Counted from the first letter of the stretch, positions 1 to 8,470 are shown. The stretch: 64,000 nt of DNA from Phycisphaerae bacterium (GCA_030428945.1 JAUIEC010000005.1:186001-250000); one strand, 5' to 3'. A program made the numbers and translations. The notes: generated by a model from the sequence alone, not told the origin.

Positions 1-392
1 TCGACCTGCTGCATCCGGGGCACGTGGAACTGCTGGAGCGCTCGCGGGCGCTCGGCAGCCTGCTGGTGGTCGGGTTGAACAGCGACGCCAGCGTGCGGGC
101 CCAGGGCAAGGGTGACGATCGCCCGATCCGCAACGAGCGCGATCGCACGCGGATGCTGGCCGCCCTGGAAGCGGTCGATTACGTCGTGCTGTTCGACGAT
201 CCGTCGGTGCAGGGCCTGATCCAGCAGGTCGCCCCGGACGTGCTGGTCAAGGGTGGCGACTACGAGCTGCACGAAGTGGTCGGCGGCGACTTCGTCCAGG
301 GTCGCGGCGGGCGGGTCGAGATCATCCCGTTCGTCAGCGGGCACGGCACGACCGAGGAACTGCGTCGGATTCGCGCGATGGAGCTGCCATGA
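1..392 (+). CDS. rfaE2: D-glycero-beta-D-manno-heptose 1-phosphate adenylyltransferase (5' end missing)
   Basis: Would transfer AMP to heptose 1-phosphate, a step towards ADP-heptose for the LPS inner core in the cytoplasm. The frame is open at the window edge (codons from base 3), so the N-terminus is lost. The visible part opens with DLLHPGHVELL, the HxGH nucleotide-binding signature of the cytidylyltransferase fold. It then shows VKGGDYELHEVVGG and, near the end, EIIPFVSGHGTTE, as RfaE second domains do. Its stop overlaps the gmhA start (ATGA at 389-392), so the two are translationally coupled and belong to one pathway. Whether it is a free-standing RfaE2 or the C-terminal half of bifunctional HldE cannot be told from here. 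Confidence 0.88.
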   Translation, partial: DLLHPGHVELLERSRALGSLLVVGLNSDASVRAQGKGDDRPIRNERDRTRMLAALEAVDYVVLFDDPSVQGLIQQVAPDVLVKGGDYELHEVVGGDFVQGRGGRVEIIPFVSGHGTTEELRRIRAMELP

Positions 393-961
393 ACCCGCGC
401 CCCTGGAGCCAGGTGCACGCCGAGCACCTCGACGTGATCGGACAACTCGCCGCGGCCGGCCCGCTGCTGGACGAGATGGCCGCGTTGCTGATCGACTGCA
501 TCCGCGGCGGCGGGCGAATCTACCTCTTCGGCAACGGCGGCAGCGCGGCCGACGCCGAGCACATCGCGACGGAACTGCTCGGGCGGTTCAAGCTGGACCG
601 GCGGGCCCTGCCGGCGATCGCGCTGAGCGCGAACACCTCGACGATGACGGCGATCGGCAACGACCTGGGCTACGACCGGGTCTTCGCGCGGCAGCTCGAG
701 GGACTCATCACCGGCGGCGACGTGGCCTGGGCGATCAGCACCAGCGGCAACTCGCCGAATGTCCTGGCCGCGATCGAAGTCGCCCGCAGCGCCGACGCCC
801 GGGTGATCGGCTTCAGCGGACGCGGCGGCGGCGCGATGGCCGACGCCTGCGACCTGCTCCTGCGGGTGCCGCACGACAAGAGCGACCGGATCCAGGAAGG
901 ACACGAACTCGCCTATCACTACCTGTGCGAACGCATCGAGGCCAGCTTCGCTGGCCCGTGA
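389..961 (+). CDS. gmhA: Phosphoheptose isomerase (sedoheptulose 7-phosphate isomerase)
   Basis: Converts sedoheptulose 7-phosphate to D-glycero-D-manno-heptose 7-phosphate, the first committed step of ADP-heptose synthesis. The 190-aa length is normal for GmhA. It is a single SIS domain: LFGNGGSAADAEHIATEL (phosphosugar loop, about residues 48-65), SANTSTMTAIGNDLGY, STSGNSPNVLAAIE and, at the C-terminus, QEGHELAYHYLCE with the conserved E and H residues. The ATG overlaps the stop of the heptose adenylyltransferase gene. The stop TGA at 959-961 is itself part of a GTGAA-type tandem array that runs on downstream. Confidence 0.95.
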   Translation: MNPRPWSQVHAEHLDVIGQLAAAGPLLDEMAALLIDCIRGGGRIYLFGNGGSAADAEHIATELLGRFKLDRRALPAIALSANTSTMTAIGNDLGYDRVFARQLEGLITGGDVAWAISTSGNSPNVLAAIEVARSADARVIGFSGRGGGAMADACDLLLRVPHDKSDRIQEGHELAYHYLCERIEASFAGP

Positions 962-1040
962 ACAGGTGAATGGGTGAAAGCGTGAATGAGTACTTCGCGA
1001 TGCAAGCCTCCTTCACTCGTCCACGCCTTCACCTTTTCAC
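958..1040. repeat. GTGAA-type tandem array with complementary arm
   Basis: The left arm (958-990) consists of degenerate units GTGAACAG, GTGAATGG, GTGAAAGC, GTGAATGA. The right arm (about 1010-1040) is made of CTTCAC/TTTCAC units and is roughly its reverse complement, so the pair can fold into an imperfect stem of about 30 bp. The gmhA stop codon is the TGA of the first unit. It may act as a 3'-end or terminator structure; this is inference. Confidence 0.7.
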
Positions 1041-1053
1041 GGAACCGATCAGT

Positions 1054-1416
1054 TTGCTCGCACAGGATCCGCTCTTTGTTCGTGGCAACCAGGCCGAGGC
1101 CGCCGTCTGGTGGCTGATCGCGGCCGTGTTCGCCTGGTGCGCCTGGAGCCAGACGGGCGTGAAACGCAGGCAATGCCTGCAGGCCCTGGTGGTCTTCTTC
1201 GCGTTCGGGCTGTCGGACCTGGTCGAGATCCGCACCGGCGCCTGGTGGCGGCCGTGGTGGCTGCTGCTCTGGAAGACTGCCTGCGTCGTGGCGATGGTCT
1301 GGCTGCTCTGGAGTACCCGCAAGAAAGGGAGCGAGGGAGCGGGGGAGCGAGGGAGCGAGGAAGAGAGCGCAGCAGAGAGCGAGGGAACCGGGAACACGGA
1401 GCCGGGAACCGATTGA
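1054..1416 (+). CDS. Small membrane protein of unknown function
   Basis: I do not recognise a family. A TTG start at 1054 gives 120 aa. An upstream ATG at 970 is open but would run through the repeat hairpin, so I prefer TTG. Three hydrophobic segments follow in order: AVWWLIAAVFAWCAW, CLQALVVFFAFGL and a Trp-rich stretch WWLLLWKTACVVAMVWLLW, consistent with an inner-membrane protein. The last 30 or so residues (KKGSEGAGERGSEEE and on) are read straight out of a GGGAGCGA-type DNA array. This tail is probably a by-product of array growth rather than a selected domain. Confidence 0.5.
   Translation: MLAQDPLFVRGNQAEAAVWWLIAAVFAWCAWSQTGVKRRQCLQALVVFFAFGLSDLVEIRTGAWWRPWWLLLWKTACVVAMVWLLWSTRKKGSEGAGERGSEEESAAESEGTGNTEPGTD
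1321..1396. repeat. GGGAGCGA-type tandem array
   Basis: About five degenerate GGGAGCGA units, then AGAGCG and GGGAACC variants. The array lies in the 3' coding part of the preceding gene. A complementary CTCCCTCG array lies beyond the next gene at 2308-2378, so the pair flanks the gene at 1586-2119 in inverted orientation. Confidence 0.75.
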
Positions 1417-1472
1417 TTGCGGATCGCGGAGTTCGGAGTTCGGAGTTCCGGAATCGTGGGTGCGATCCCTGG

Positions 1473-1517
1473 CACCGGGTGCCCCGCCCTGGAGCGCAGC
1501 GGAAGGGTGGGGGACTG
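1473..1517. repeat. Element B hairpin repeat, copy 1
   Basis: CACCGGGTGCCCCGCCCT, then a short GAGCGCAGC core, then AAGGGTGGGGGACTG. The ends pair (GCCCCGCCCT with AGGGTGGGG, allowing G-T). It matches two longer copies at 23022-23074 and 23123-23175. Just before it, at about 1430-1452, a 7-bp unit GGAGTTC is repeated three times. Confidence 0.65.
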
Positions 1518-1585
1518 TCAGACCGCAAGGCGAAACGAACCGTCGCCGCCAATGCGGATCGATCCGCAACGAGAAGGGTGAGTCC

Positions 1586-2119
1586 TTGCGCAAGCCGTAC
1601 CGCGCGCTACTGATGATCCCGGCGTTCCTGCTTAACCTGGCCGGGTTCGGCATGTGCCTGTTGGTCTCTCTCATCCTCTGGAGCCTGGTCGGCACGAGCG
1701 AAGGCGACGGCCCGTGGTCATGGGTTCCGTCACTTCTGTTCGCGGTACCGTTCGGTTTGAACCTGTTCCTGTTTATCTGGTGCAACACGACTCGCTGGCG
1801 AGTCAGCCTGTTGCTCGCGTGGATTGGAAACCTGGGGCTGGCCGTAACGCTGGCTGCACTCCTGGCAGACGAGGTTCGCGACCTGCTCGCCGGCATGCCC
1901 TGGCGTGTCGGACGGGCTCGGCCGGTGCCGCTGTGGTTCGCCCTCGCACCGGTCCTCTCGCTACTGGTCCTGCACCTTGCGCCTCCTGGCAGCCAGAATG
2001 TCGAAGACCGCTGCGCATGCGGCTACGATCTGACCGGCAACACGAGCGGTGTCTGCCCGGAGTGCGGTGCCACGATGGGGCCAGCGCATGCCTTGCCTGA
2101 CGAAGCTTGCAACGAGTGA
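1586..2119 (+). CDS. Membrane protein with C-terminal CGYDL zinc ribbon
   Basis: No enzymatic role can be assigned. The start is taken as TTG 1586, preceded by GAGAAGGG as ribosome binding site; ATG 1613 is an alternative. This gives 177 aa. There are about four hydrophobic helices (LLMIPAFLLNLAGFGMCLLV, then LLFAVPFGLNLFLFIW, VSLLLAWIGNLGLAVTLAAL, FALAPVLSLLVLHLA). A short C-terminal zinc ribbon follows: CACGYDLTGNTSGVCPECG, i.e. CxCGYDLTG...CPEC. This ribbon is common on planctomycete membrane proteins, as I recall the family. It is bracketed by inverted GGGAGCGA/CTCCCTCG arrays. Confidence 0.7.
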   Translation: MRKPYRALLMIPAFLLNLAGFGMCLLVSLILWSLVGTSEGDGPWSWVPSLLFAVPFGLNLFLFIWCNTTRWRVSLLLAWIGNLGLAVTLAALLADEVRDLLAGMPWRVGRARPVPLWFALAPVLSLLVLHLAPPGSQNVEDRCACGYDLTGNTSGVCPECGATMGPAHALPDEACNE

Positions 2120-2151
2120 ATCCGAAGATGATGCCAACAACGGAGAAATCC

Positions 2152-2457
2152 ATGATCGTGGCTCGCTCGGGTTGGCTCGCCGCTCTCTTCCTTCTGTTGA
2201 CACCGGCCACGACGCGTGCCGAGACTGAAAAAGAAGGCGTTCTTCGTCATGCAGGAGTTCTACCGGAAGATAGCCGGCGACGCCGAATGACCCGCACCGT
2301 GGTTCCGGCCTCCCTCGCCCTCTCGCTCCCTCGCTCCCTCGCTCCCTGGCTCCCTCTCCTTGCTCCCTCGCTCCCTCTTCACCGCGTCAGCGCATACAGC
2401 ACGATGTTCGCCGTCAGCTTTCGCGCGTCACTGTCGAGCAGGCCCTGGCAGTTGTAG
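2152..2457 (+). other. Doubtful short exported reading frame, probably broken
   Basis: ATG 2152 opens a signal-peptide-like stretch (MIVARSGWLAALFLLL, then TPATTRAE). After an A-rich run near 2228, the protein-like continuation KKAFFVMQEFYRKIAGDAE, ending at a TGA near 2290, lies in another frame. The original frame instead runs into the CTCCCTCG array and then antisense into the next gene. It may be a short secreted peptide gene broken by a frameshift, or chance. Confidence 0.2.
2308..2378. repeat. CTCCCTCG-type tandem array at a gene 3' end
   Basis: About eight CTCCCTCG/GCTCCCTGG units ending directly at the stop codon (2379) of the minus-strand DUF4159 gene. On that gene's strand the array reads GGGAGCGA immediately after TGA. 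Confidence 0.8.
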
Positions 2458-4598
2458 CAGGTGTGCCCGTCCAGGCCGCAGCCCAGTGCGTACGGCGAGT
2501 ACACCACCGCGAGCCGCCCGTCGACTTCCAGCCCCCACAACACCGGCTCTTCCAGCGACGGCTCACGCTGCCGTACCGCTTCCTTGTAGCCGACCGTCTC
2601 GATCGGAAAGCCCGGCTGGCCGCGGAAGATCGGGTGCTCCAGGTCCAGCCGCCGCAGTTCCGCCTCCGGAAACGCCTGCTTCAGCAGCGCCCGGAAACTG
2701 CGGTCGAACTCTCCCCGCCCGCAGCACGCGTCCGCCAGCAGGAATCCACCCCGCCGCAGGTGCTCGGCCAGGGCCTTCCGCTCCGCCACCTCCAGTTCGA
2801 ACGAGTAATGCCCGGTCATGTACAGCAACGGGAACTGGTACAGCGTGCCGCCCGTCAGTGACACCGGCTGCGGATCGGCCGCCACCTCCATCTGCAACTG
2901 CCCGCGCAGAAACGTCGCGAAGTTCCGCAGCGCGTGCGGGTCCGGCCGCCAGTCGCCGCGATAGAAGACCTGCCCGATCCGCAGCGCATCGTCGGCCGGC
3001 AGTTCGCCGTCGCCGTCGGTCCGGATCCGCGGCACGACCACCACGTCGAGCCGGTCGCGCAGCGCCTGCCGGCCGGTCGCGAACGCCGCGATGTTCGTGC
3101 CAAGCTTGAAGGCCGCTTCGCTGAGCAGTTCGACATCCCGCTGCTCCCACAGGCACGAGAGATCCTGCGGGCTGTAGAGCAGGCTCGTCCGGCAGCCGAC
3201 CTCCAGGCCGTACAGCCCGCGGCCCGGCAGGTCGTAGAACGCGCTGTAGACCGGGTGCCCGTCGTCCAGCTTTCGCAGCGGCTGGCTCGGGAATGCCTCG
3301 CGGGCGAAAGCCTGCATCCCCGCCTGGAAACGCTCGTCCCCGCAGCAGGCCTCGAGCAGCAGCGTGCCCCCCTGCTGCAGGTACGCGATCACCTTCTCAC
3401 GCTCGGGCGGTGACCAGGCCGGGAATTCGTGCCCCTGCACGTACAGCAGCGGCGCCGCCAGCCAGTCCTCGAGCGGCTGCGAGAACGAGACGATCTGCCA
3501 GGCCGTCGGCTCGCCCAGCTTGTCGCCGATGAAGTCCACCAGGTGCTTGACGTCGTGCCGGTCCGGATTCCAGCGCTCGTCCTCGGCCCATTGCAGCTTC
3601 TGCACCAGCAGCGGCTTGTGACCCTTGGCCAGGAACAGGACCGCGAAGGCCGTGTCGGTCAGCCGGGCCGAGCGACTGCCCCACGATCCATCGCCGTTCT
3701 GCCGCCGCACCAGTTCACGCACGCCCGCCCGGTACCAGTCGTGCCGCCCGAAGTACTGCCGCCCCGACAGGATCCCGGCCCGCTCGACCGCGTACAGCCA
3801 GTAGAACTGGAACGAGGCCCCCCGCCGCGGATTCTCGTCGGCCGCGAAGTGCCGGCTGAGCCAGGCGAAGCCCTCCAGCAACGGACGGTTCGCGCGGTAG
3901 ACGCCGCAGCGCCGCGCCCGCCCGTTCTCGAAGCCGGACTCGACCGGCAGCGCGACCGTGCTGCCGAGAATCACCAGGTTGCTGACGTTCGCGGCCGTCA
4001 TGCTGCCGTAGCTCTCGCCGGTCGAGCGATACCGCCAGCCGCCGTCGTCCGCCTGCGAACGAATCACCGCCGCCCGGGCCCGCTGCCAGACGCCGGCCGG
4101 GACGCGCACGCCGGCCTCGGCCGCCGCGTGCAGTCCCAGCAGGGCGTACTGCGTGTTGGAATGGTCCCAGGCCTCGTCCCCCAACTGGTAGCCCCAGAGT
4201 CCCGAGCGGGTCTGCGCCTGGGCCAGCCAGCGGGCGGCCTCGCGGATCTGGTCGCGATAGGCCTGCGGATCGGCGGCGGCGAAGACCATCGCCTTGAGTC
4301 CGACCACGTAGGTGTGCCGGTTCCGGACCTGCTCGAGGAACGCCAGGGCGCTGCGGATCGCGCGGCTGCGGGGTGACTCGCCGGCCTGCAGCAGCGCCAG
4401 GGTCGCAAGCGCGGTCTCCCCGCCGGTCTTGTTGCTGGTCTCGCGCCAGCTTCCCCCGGCGGTCTGCATCCGGCGGAGGAAACGGGTACCGCGTTCGACC
4501 GCCCGGTCGACGGCCGCCCCGTCGGGCTGCGCGACGGCGGCCGGCGGCGGTGCAGTCAGGATCAGGCCCAGCATCAGGATGGGCAGCGTGCGGCGCAT
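2379..4598 (-). CDS. Secreted DUF4159 protein with N-terminal alpha-toroid repeats
   Basis: 739 aa from ATG 4598, which has a GGGGAA ribosome binding site and begins a signal peptide (MRRTLPILMLGLILTAPPPA). Residues of about 35-350 look like terpenoid-cyclase/prenyltransferase-type alpha-toroid repeats: GTRFLRRMQTAGGSWRE, RSGLWGYQL, SQADDGGWRYR, RRQNGDGSWGS. Residues of about 390-739 contain two DUF4159-like halves, each with a LLYVQGHEFPAWS- or LLYMTGHYSFEL-type motif followed by GGTLLLEACCGDERF or GGFLLADACCGRGEF. Planctomycetes carry many such proteins; I know of no proven role. The C-terminal CYNCQGLLDSDARKLTANIV is also typical. Confidence 0.85.
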   Translation of the reverse strand: MRRTLPILMLGLILTAPPPAAVAQPDGAAVDRAVERGTRFLRRMQTAGGSWRETSNKTGGETALATLALLQAGESPRSRAIRSALAFLEQVRNRHTYVVGLKAMVFAAADPQAYRDQIREAARWLAQAQTRSGLWGYQLGDEAWDHSNTQYALLGLHAAAEAGVRVPAGVWQRARAAVIRSQADDGGWRYRSTGESYGSMTAANVSNLVILGSTVALPVESGFENGRARRCGVYRANRPLLEGFAWLSRHFAADENPRRGASFQFYWLYAVERAGILSGRQYFGRHDWYRAGVRELVRRQNGDGSWGSRSARLTDTAFAVLFLAKGHKPLLVQKLQWAEDERWNPDRHDVKHLVDFIGDKLGEPTAWQIVSFSQPLEDWLAAPLLYVQGHEFPAWSPPEREKVIAYLQQGGTLLLEACCGDERFQAGMQAFAREAFPSQPLRKLDDGHPVYSAFYDLPGRGLYGLEVGCRTSLLYSPQDLSCLWEQRDVELLSEAAFKLGTNIAAFATGRQALRDRLDVVVVPRIRTDGDGELPADDALRIGQVFYRGDWRPDPHALRNFATFLRGQLQMEVAADPQPVSLTGGTLYQFPLLYMTGHYSFELEVAERKALAEHLRRGGFLLADACCGRGEFDRSFRALLKQAFPEAELRRLDLEHPIFRGQPGFPIETVGYKEAVRQREPSLEEPVLWGLEVDGRLAVVYSPYALGCGLDGHTCYNCQGLLDSDARKLTANIVLYALTR

Positions 4599-4686
4599 TC
4601 GATTCCCCGGTCCGGTTCCCCCGCGGAACAGTATACGGCCCGGCGAATATGTCGGTCGTGGCCGCCGGGCGTTACAATCGCGGAGC

Positions 4687-5580
4687 ATGGAAGCGGCGCA
4701 GACATGGACGGTCGCCAGGCTGCTGACCTGGACGCGCGAGTATTTCGAGCAGCGAGGCCTCGAATCGGCCCGGCTGTGCGCGGAGATCCTGCTCGCCGAC
4801 GTGCTCGGCTGCCAGCGGATCGAACTCTACACCCGCCACGAGATGGCCCCCGACGCCGAGGCGCTGCAGCGCTACCGCGGGCACGTCCGGGCGGCCGCCG
4901 AGGGGACGCCGATCGCGTACCTGATCGGATACAAGGAGTTCTTCTCGCTGCGGTTCAAGGTCACCAGCGCCGTCCTGATTCCGCGGCCGGAGACCGAACT
5001 GCTGGTCGAGAAGGTCACCTACCTGGCCCGTGGCAGCGAGCGGGTGGAGCGAGTGCTGGACATCGGAACCGGCAGCGGGTGCATCGCGGTCGCGCTGGCC
5101 ACGCAGTTGCCCGAGGCGTGCATCAGCGCCAGCGACCTGTCGCCGGAGGCCCTGGCGATCGCGGCCGAGAACGCCGCGACGCACGGCGTGGCGGAGCGGA
5201 TCGAGTTTCGGCAGGGCGACCTGCTGGGGCCGTGGGACGGGGCCGAACCGTTCGACGTGCTGGTCAGCAACCCGCCCTACGTGGCGACGCGGGACGCCGA
5301 GACGCTGCCGAAAAGTGTCCGCGCGCATGAGCCGCACGCGGCCCTGTTCGCCGGCGAGGACGGCCTCGACGTCGTCCGCCGCCTGATCGACGGAGCCGGT
5401 CGGCTGCTGCGCCCGGGCGGGCATCTGCTGATGGAGATCGCCTACGACCAGGGACCGCGAACGCGGGCGCTGCTGGAAGCGGCGGGCTGGCACGATATCG
5501 TTGGGTACAAGGACCTGGGGCGGCATGAGCGGGTCGTGCATGCCCGGCCCGGCTCGACCGGGAACAGCCAGGTGGCATAG
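4687..5580 (+). CDS. prmC: Peptide chain release factor N5-glutamine methyltransferase
   Basis: Methylates the glutamine of the GGQ motif in release factors RF1/RF2 using S-adenosylmethionine. 297 aa. The N-terminal helical domain is followed by IPRPETELLVE (about 99-109), the SAM-binding loop LDIGTGSGCIAVALA (about 122-136), and the catalytic NPPY motif in VSNPPYVATRD (about 192-202), which binds the target glutamine amide. ATG 4687 stands 88 bases from the divergent DUF4159 start. murA follows after 17 bases, suggesting one transcript, although the two functions are unrelated. Confidence 0.94.
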   Translation: MEAAQTWTVARLLTWTREYFEQRGLESARLCAEILLADVLGCQRIELYTRHEMAPDAEALQRYRGHVRAAAEGTPIAYLIGYKEFFSLRFKVTSAVLIPRPETELLVEKVTYLARGSERVERVLDIGTGSGCIAVALATQLPEACISASDLSPEALAIAAENAATHGVAERIEFRQGDLLGPWDGAEPFDVLVSNPPYVATRDAETLPKSVRAHEPHAALFAGEDGLDVVRRLIDGAGRLLRPGGHLLMEIAYDQGPRTRALLEAAGWHDIVGYKDLGRHERVVHARPGSTGNSQVA

Positions 5581-5597
5581 CAGCAGAGGAACAGGGC

Positions 5598-6881
5598 GTG
5601 GGACTTCCCTACTTTCGAATTGACGGCGGAACGCGGCTGCGCGGATCGGTGCGAATCGACGGCGCGAAGAACGCGGCGCTTCCGATCATGGCCGCTTCGC
5701 TGCTGTGCGACGGCGAAGTGATCCTGCACGACGTCCCGGATGTCAGCGACGTGCGCTTCCTGGCGGAACTGCTGACCAAGCTGGGCTCCGAGGTCGAGCG
5801 TCGCCCGGACGGCTCGATGCGCCTGGTGGTCCGCGACGAGATGTCGAGCCACGCCGAGTACGACGTGGTCCGCAAGATGCGGGCCTCGATCTGCGTGCTG
5901 GGCCCGCTGATCGCCAAGCGCCGCAAGGCCCAGGTGGCCCTGCCCGGCGGCTGCGCGATCGGGGATCGCCCGGTCGACATCCACGTGCGGGCGATGCAGC
6001 GCCTCGGCGCCGACGTCGACCTGGTCAGCGGCGACATCATCGCCAAGGCCAAGAAACTCCGCGGGGCCGAGATGTTCCTCGGCGGACCGTTCGGCTCGAC
6101 CGTGCTCGGCACCGCCAACGCGATGATGGCCGCCTGCCTGGCCGAAGGCGTCAGCGTGATCGAAATGGCCGCCTGCGAGCCCGAGGTCGTCGACCTGGCC
6201 AACTTCCTGAACAAGTGCGGCGCCTCGATCAGCGGACACGGAACCCCGCGAATCGTGATCGAAGGCGTCAGGGAACTGAAGGGCTGCGAGTACCGCGTGA
6301 TCGCCGACCGGATCGAAGCCGGAACCTTCATGGTCGCGGCCGCGATCACCAACGGCGACGTCAAGATCGAGAACTGCCGCCTGGATCACCTGGTGGCGTT
6401 CGCCGACCGGCTGGCGGCCATCGGCGTCAACGTCGAACGGAACAACGACACCGACGTGGTCACGGTCTCGTCATCGCGCCGGCTCGAACCGGTCGACGTC
6501 ACGACGCAGCCGTTCCCCGGCATGCCGACCGACCTGCAGGCCCAGTTGATGACCCTGCTGTGCCTGGCCGATGGCAACAGCATCGTGACCGAAAAGATCT
6601 TCCCCGACCGCTTCCTGCACGTGGCCGAGCTGAACCGGATGGGCGCGCACCTGCGCAAGGAAGGCCCGACCGTCATCGTGCAGGGTGTCAAGAAACTGGT
6701 CGGCGCCCCGGTGATGGCCAGCGACCTGCGGGCCAGCGCCGCCCTCGTCCTGGCCGGACTCGCCGCCCGCGGCACGACGATCATCAACCGCATCTACCAC
6801 ATCGACCGCGGCTACTGCCGCATCGACGAGAAACTCCGCGAACTCGGCGGGGACATTCAGCGACTCGAAGCGGACGACTGA
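5598..6881 (+). CDS. murA: UDP-N-acetylglucosamine 1-carboxyvinyltransferase
   Basis: Transfers enolpyruvate from PEP to UDP-GlcNAc, the first committed step of peptidoglycan synthesis in the cytoplasm. 427 aa, full length, with a GTG start and AGAGGAAC upstream. DGAKNAALPIMAASLL near the N-terminus holds the catalytic Lys-Asn pair. PGGCAIGDRPVDIH places the PEP-loop cysteine at about residue 119, so the fosfomycin-target Cys is present. FPGMPTDLQAQ and TEKIFPDRFLHVAEL are further family motifs. It shows that this organism makes a PEP-derived wall precursor, in line with murB, murC and ddl elsewhere in the window. Confidence 0.97.
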   Translation: MGLPYFRIDGGTRLRGSVRIDGAKNAALPIMAASLLCDGEVILHDVPDVSDVRFLAELLTKLGSEVERRPDGSMRLVVRDEMSSHAEYDVVRKMRASICVLGPLIAKRRKAQVALPGGCAIGDRPVDIHVRAMQRLGADVDLVSGDIIAKAKKLRGAEMFLGGPFGSTVLGTANAMMAACLAEGVSVIEMAACEPEVVDLANFLNKCGASISGHGTPRIVIEGVRELKGCEYRVIADRIEAGTFMVAAAITNGDVKIENCRLDHLVAFADRLAAIGVNVERNNDTDVVTVSSSRRLEPVDVTTQPFPGMPTDLQAQLMTLLCLADGNSIVTEKIFPDRFLHVAELNRMGAHLRKEGPTVIVQGVKKLVGAPVMASDLRASAALVLAGLAARGTTIINRIYHIDRGYCRIDEKLRELGGDIQRLEADD

Positions 6882-6920
6882 ACGGTGCAGGAGCAGGGGG
6901 ACGAGAGCCCCGGCCTGCCC

Positions 6921-6951
6921 CGCCTTCACCCTTTCACACATTCACCTTTTC
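6921..6951. repeat. GTGAA-type array (minus-strand sense) at a gene 3' end
   Basis: CTTCACCC, TTTCACACA, TTCACCTTTT units. Read on the minus strand these are GTGAA units, and the stop codon of the GyrI-like gene (6934-6936) is inside them. It sits between the convergent murA and GyrI-like genes. Confidence 0.65.
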
Positions 6952-7431
6952 AGATCCCCTGACCGGCCAGACCAGTTCCGTTCGAAGTTCGGCGATGTCC
7001 TCGGTCTGCGACGGGTCGACCCAGTAGATCTCCCACCGCGGTCCGTCCGGGGTCAGGTCCCGGCCGCGGAGCCAGGTCTCGAACTCGGTCCACGCGCCCG
7101 CCAGGCCGTCGTACGGCCCCCAGTGCAGAACCGTCGCGGCCGCCCCGGCCGGGAGGTGCGTGACGGCGATCCGGTCGGTCGACGGGACGTCCTCATCCCC
7201 GACCGGAAAGCCGGCCTCGACCTGGATCGCTTCGCCCGGGCTGACGCCGTGGTAGCGGACGATCGCCGGGCCGACGCTGACGCTCGGCTGCTGGTTCAGG
7301 TGTTTCCAGACCTCTTCGAGCATCTTCGCCAGGGCCGCCCCGACCTGGTCGGCCGGGATGGTGGCCCGCTGCGAAACGTAACGTTGCGGCGTGAGCGTCT
7401 TGAGCCTGTAACGCGTGTCGGTGTCGCTGAT
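6934..7431 (-). CDS. GyrI-like (effector-binding) domain protein, near-cognate start
   Basis: The single domain resembles GyrI/SbmC-type small-molecule-binding modules: YVSQRATIPADQVGAALAKM, GPAIVRYHG, HLPAGAAATVLHWGPYDGL, PRWEIYWVDPS, ELRTELVWPV. The first ATG (7323) lies inside the domain and would remove its first strand and helix. In-frame sequence continues upstream to a TAG at 7468-7470, with no ATG, GTG or TTG in between. The best start is ATC at 7429-7431 (ISDTDTRYRLKTL...), preceded by GGAAG at a normal distance; this gives 165 aa. The upstream TAG is the stop of the neighbouring DUF4097 gene, in the same frame. Real near-cognate initiation, stop readthrough and a sequence error are all possible. 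Confidence 0.6.
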   Translation of the reverse strand: MSDTDTRYRLKTLTPQRYVSQRATIPADQVGAALAKMLEEVWKHLNQQPSVSVGPAIVRYHGVSPGEAIQVEAGFPVGDEDVPSTDRIAVTHLPAGAAATVLHWGPYDGLAGAWTEFETWLRGRDLTPDGPRWEIYWVDPSQTEDIAELRTELVWPVRGSEKVNV

Positions 7432-7467
7432 GGCCTTGCTTCCGTTGAGGTGCCTGGTTGCCGAAGC

Positions 7468-8343
7468 CTACTCGAAACGCAGCCGAACGCTGCCGTTTGA
7501 CGTGCGGGCCTCGAGTTTGTGCCCGCCGCCGTTCACGACCGCCTGGTAAGCATGCCTGGAATGCTTCTGTCCCGTGACGGGCAGTCCGCCGGTCTCGACC
7601 GTCACCGATCCGTTGCTGGTCCGGGCCTCGACCTCGGCCTGCAGCGTGGTCGGCAGGTCGGCCGTGATCGAACCGTTGCTGCTCTGGAAGACGATATCGC
7701 GGCTCTCCCCGCCCAGCGCCCGGGCGACGATGCGGCCGTTGGACGTCCGGATGTCCAGCGCCCCGCGCACACCGCTCAGCGCGACGCTGCCGTTGGTCGT
7801 CCTGCCGCGACAGGCCCCGCCCAGGTCTTCGAGCGTCAGCGAACCGTTCGAGGTCTTCGCATCCGTGTCGCCGGCGATCTTCCGCAGCGTCACCGATCCG
7901 TTCGAACTGACGACCTCGGCCGCCTCCATCTGCTCGATCCGCACGCTGCCGTTGCTGGTCTCGACGACGAGCGCGCACGGCGCCGGCAGGGCAATCTGCA
8001 GGCTCGCCCCGTACGGCGTCGCGGCCGGCGCGTCGGACTCGACCAGGACTTCGAGCGTGTCGGCCGCATCGGCGGCCGGCCCGGCGACCAGTCGGACCTG
8101 CCCCAGCCGCGCGTTGGCCTCGTCGATGGTCGCGCCTTTGGCCCACTTCTTCCCGGAAATGCCGGCGGTCTCGCCCGGCACCTGCTCGACCGCGACGCTG
8201 CCGTTGCGGGTCCGGACGTGGACCCGGGCATAGTCGCTCCAGGCGATGTCTTCATCCAGGGTCGCGGTCGCCCGGACCGACGACGAACAACCGCCGGCCA
8301 GCAGCAGGACGGCCAGGCTCAACAGGCAGGCGACGTTACGCAT
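7468..8343 (-). CDS. DUF4097-type beta-repeat lipoprotein
   Basis: 291 aa. The N-terminus MRNVACLLSLAVLLLAGGC is a lipoprotein signal with lipobox LAGGC, so it is predicted to be membrane-anchored in the periplasm. The rest is a beta-helix-like series with the phrase TSNGSV or close variants about ten times (TRNGSV, TSNGSVRIEQ, SSNGSVTLRK, TSNGSLTLED, TTNGSVALSG, TSNGRIVAR, SSNGSITAD). This is typical of DUF4097 adhesin-like proteins. Function unknown. It lies upstream of, and in frame with, the GyrI-like gene on the same strand, so the two are probably co-transcribed. Confidence 0.8.
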   Translation of the reverse strand: MRNVACLLSLAVLLLAGGCSSSVRATATLDEDIAWSDYARVHVRTRNGSVAVEQVPGETAGISGKKWAKGATIDEANARLGQVRLVAGPAADAADTLEVLVESDAPAATPYGASLQIALPAPCALVVETSNGSVRIEQMEAAEVVSSNGSVTLRKIAGDTDAKTSNGSLTLEDLGGACRGRTTNGSVALSGVRGALDIRTSNGRIVARALGGESRDIVFQSSNGSITADLPTTLQAEVEARTSNGSVTVETGGLPVTGQKHSRHAYQAVVNGGGHKLEARTSNGSVRLRFE

Positions 8344-8470
8344 GACGTTCTCCCCGGGGGCGAAGGTTCATGTTCCCGCGGCGATTATTGCGGATCGACC
8401 ACGATCCGGGAACCCGGACCGGTCTGAGTGTCTTCTCCGCGCCCGGACGCCGCGCAGGGCCATCCCCGCG

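Noticed and set aside
2197-2202. TTGACA as a possible -35 box
   Set aside because: No -10-like sequence at 15-19 bases.
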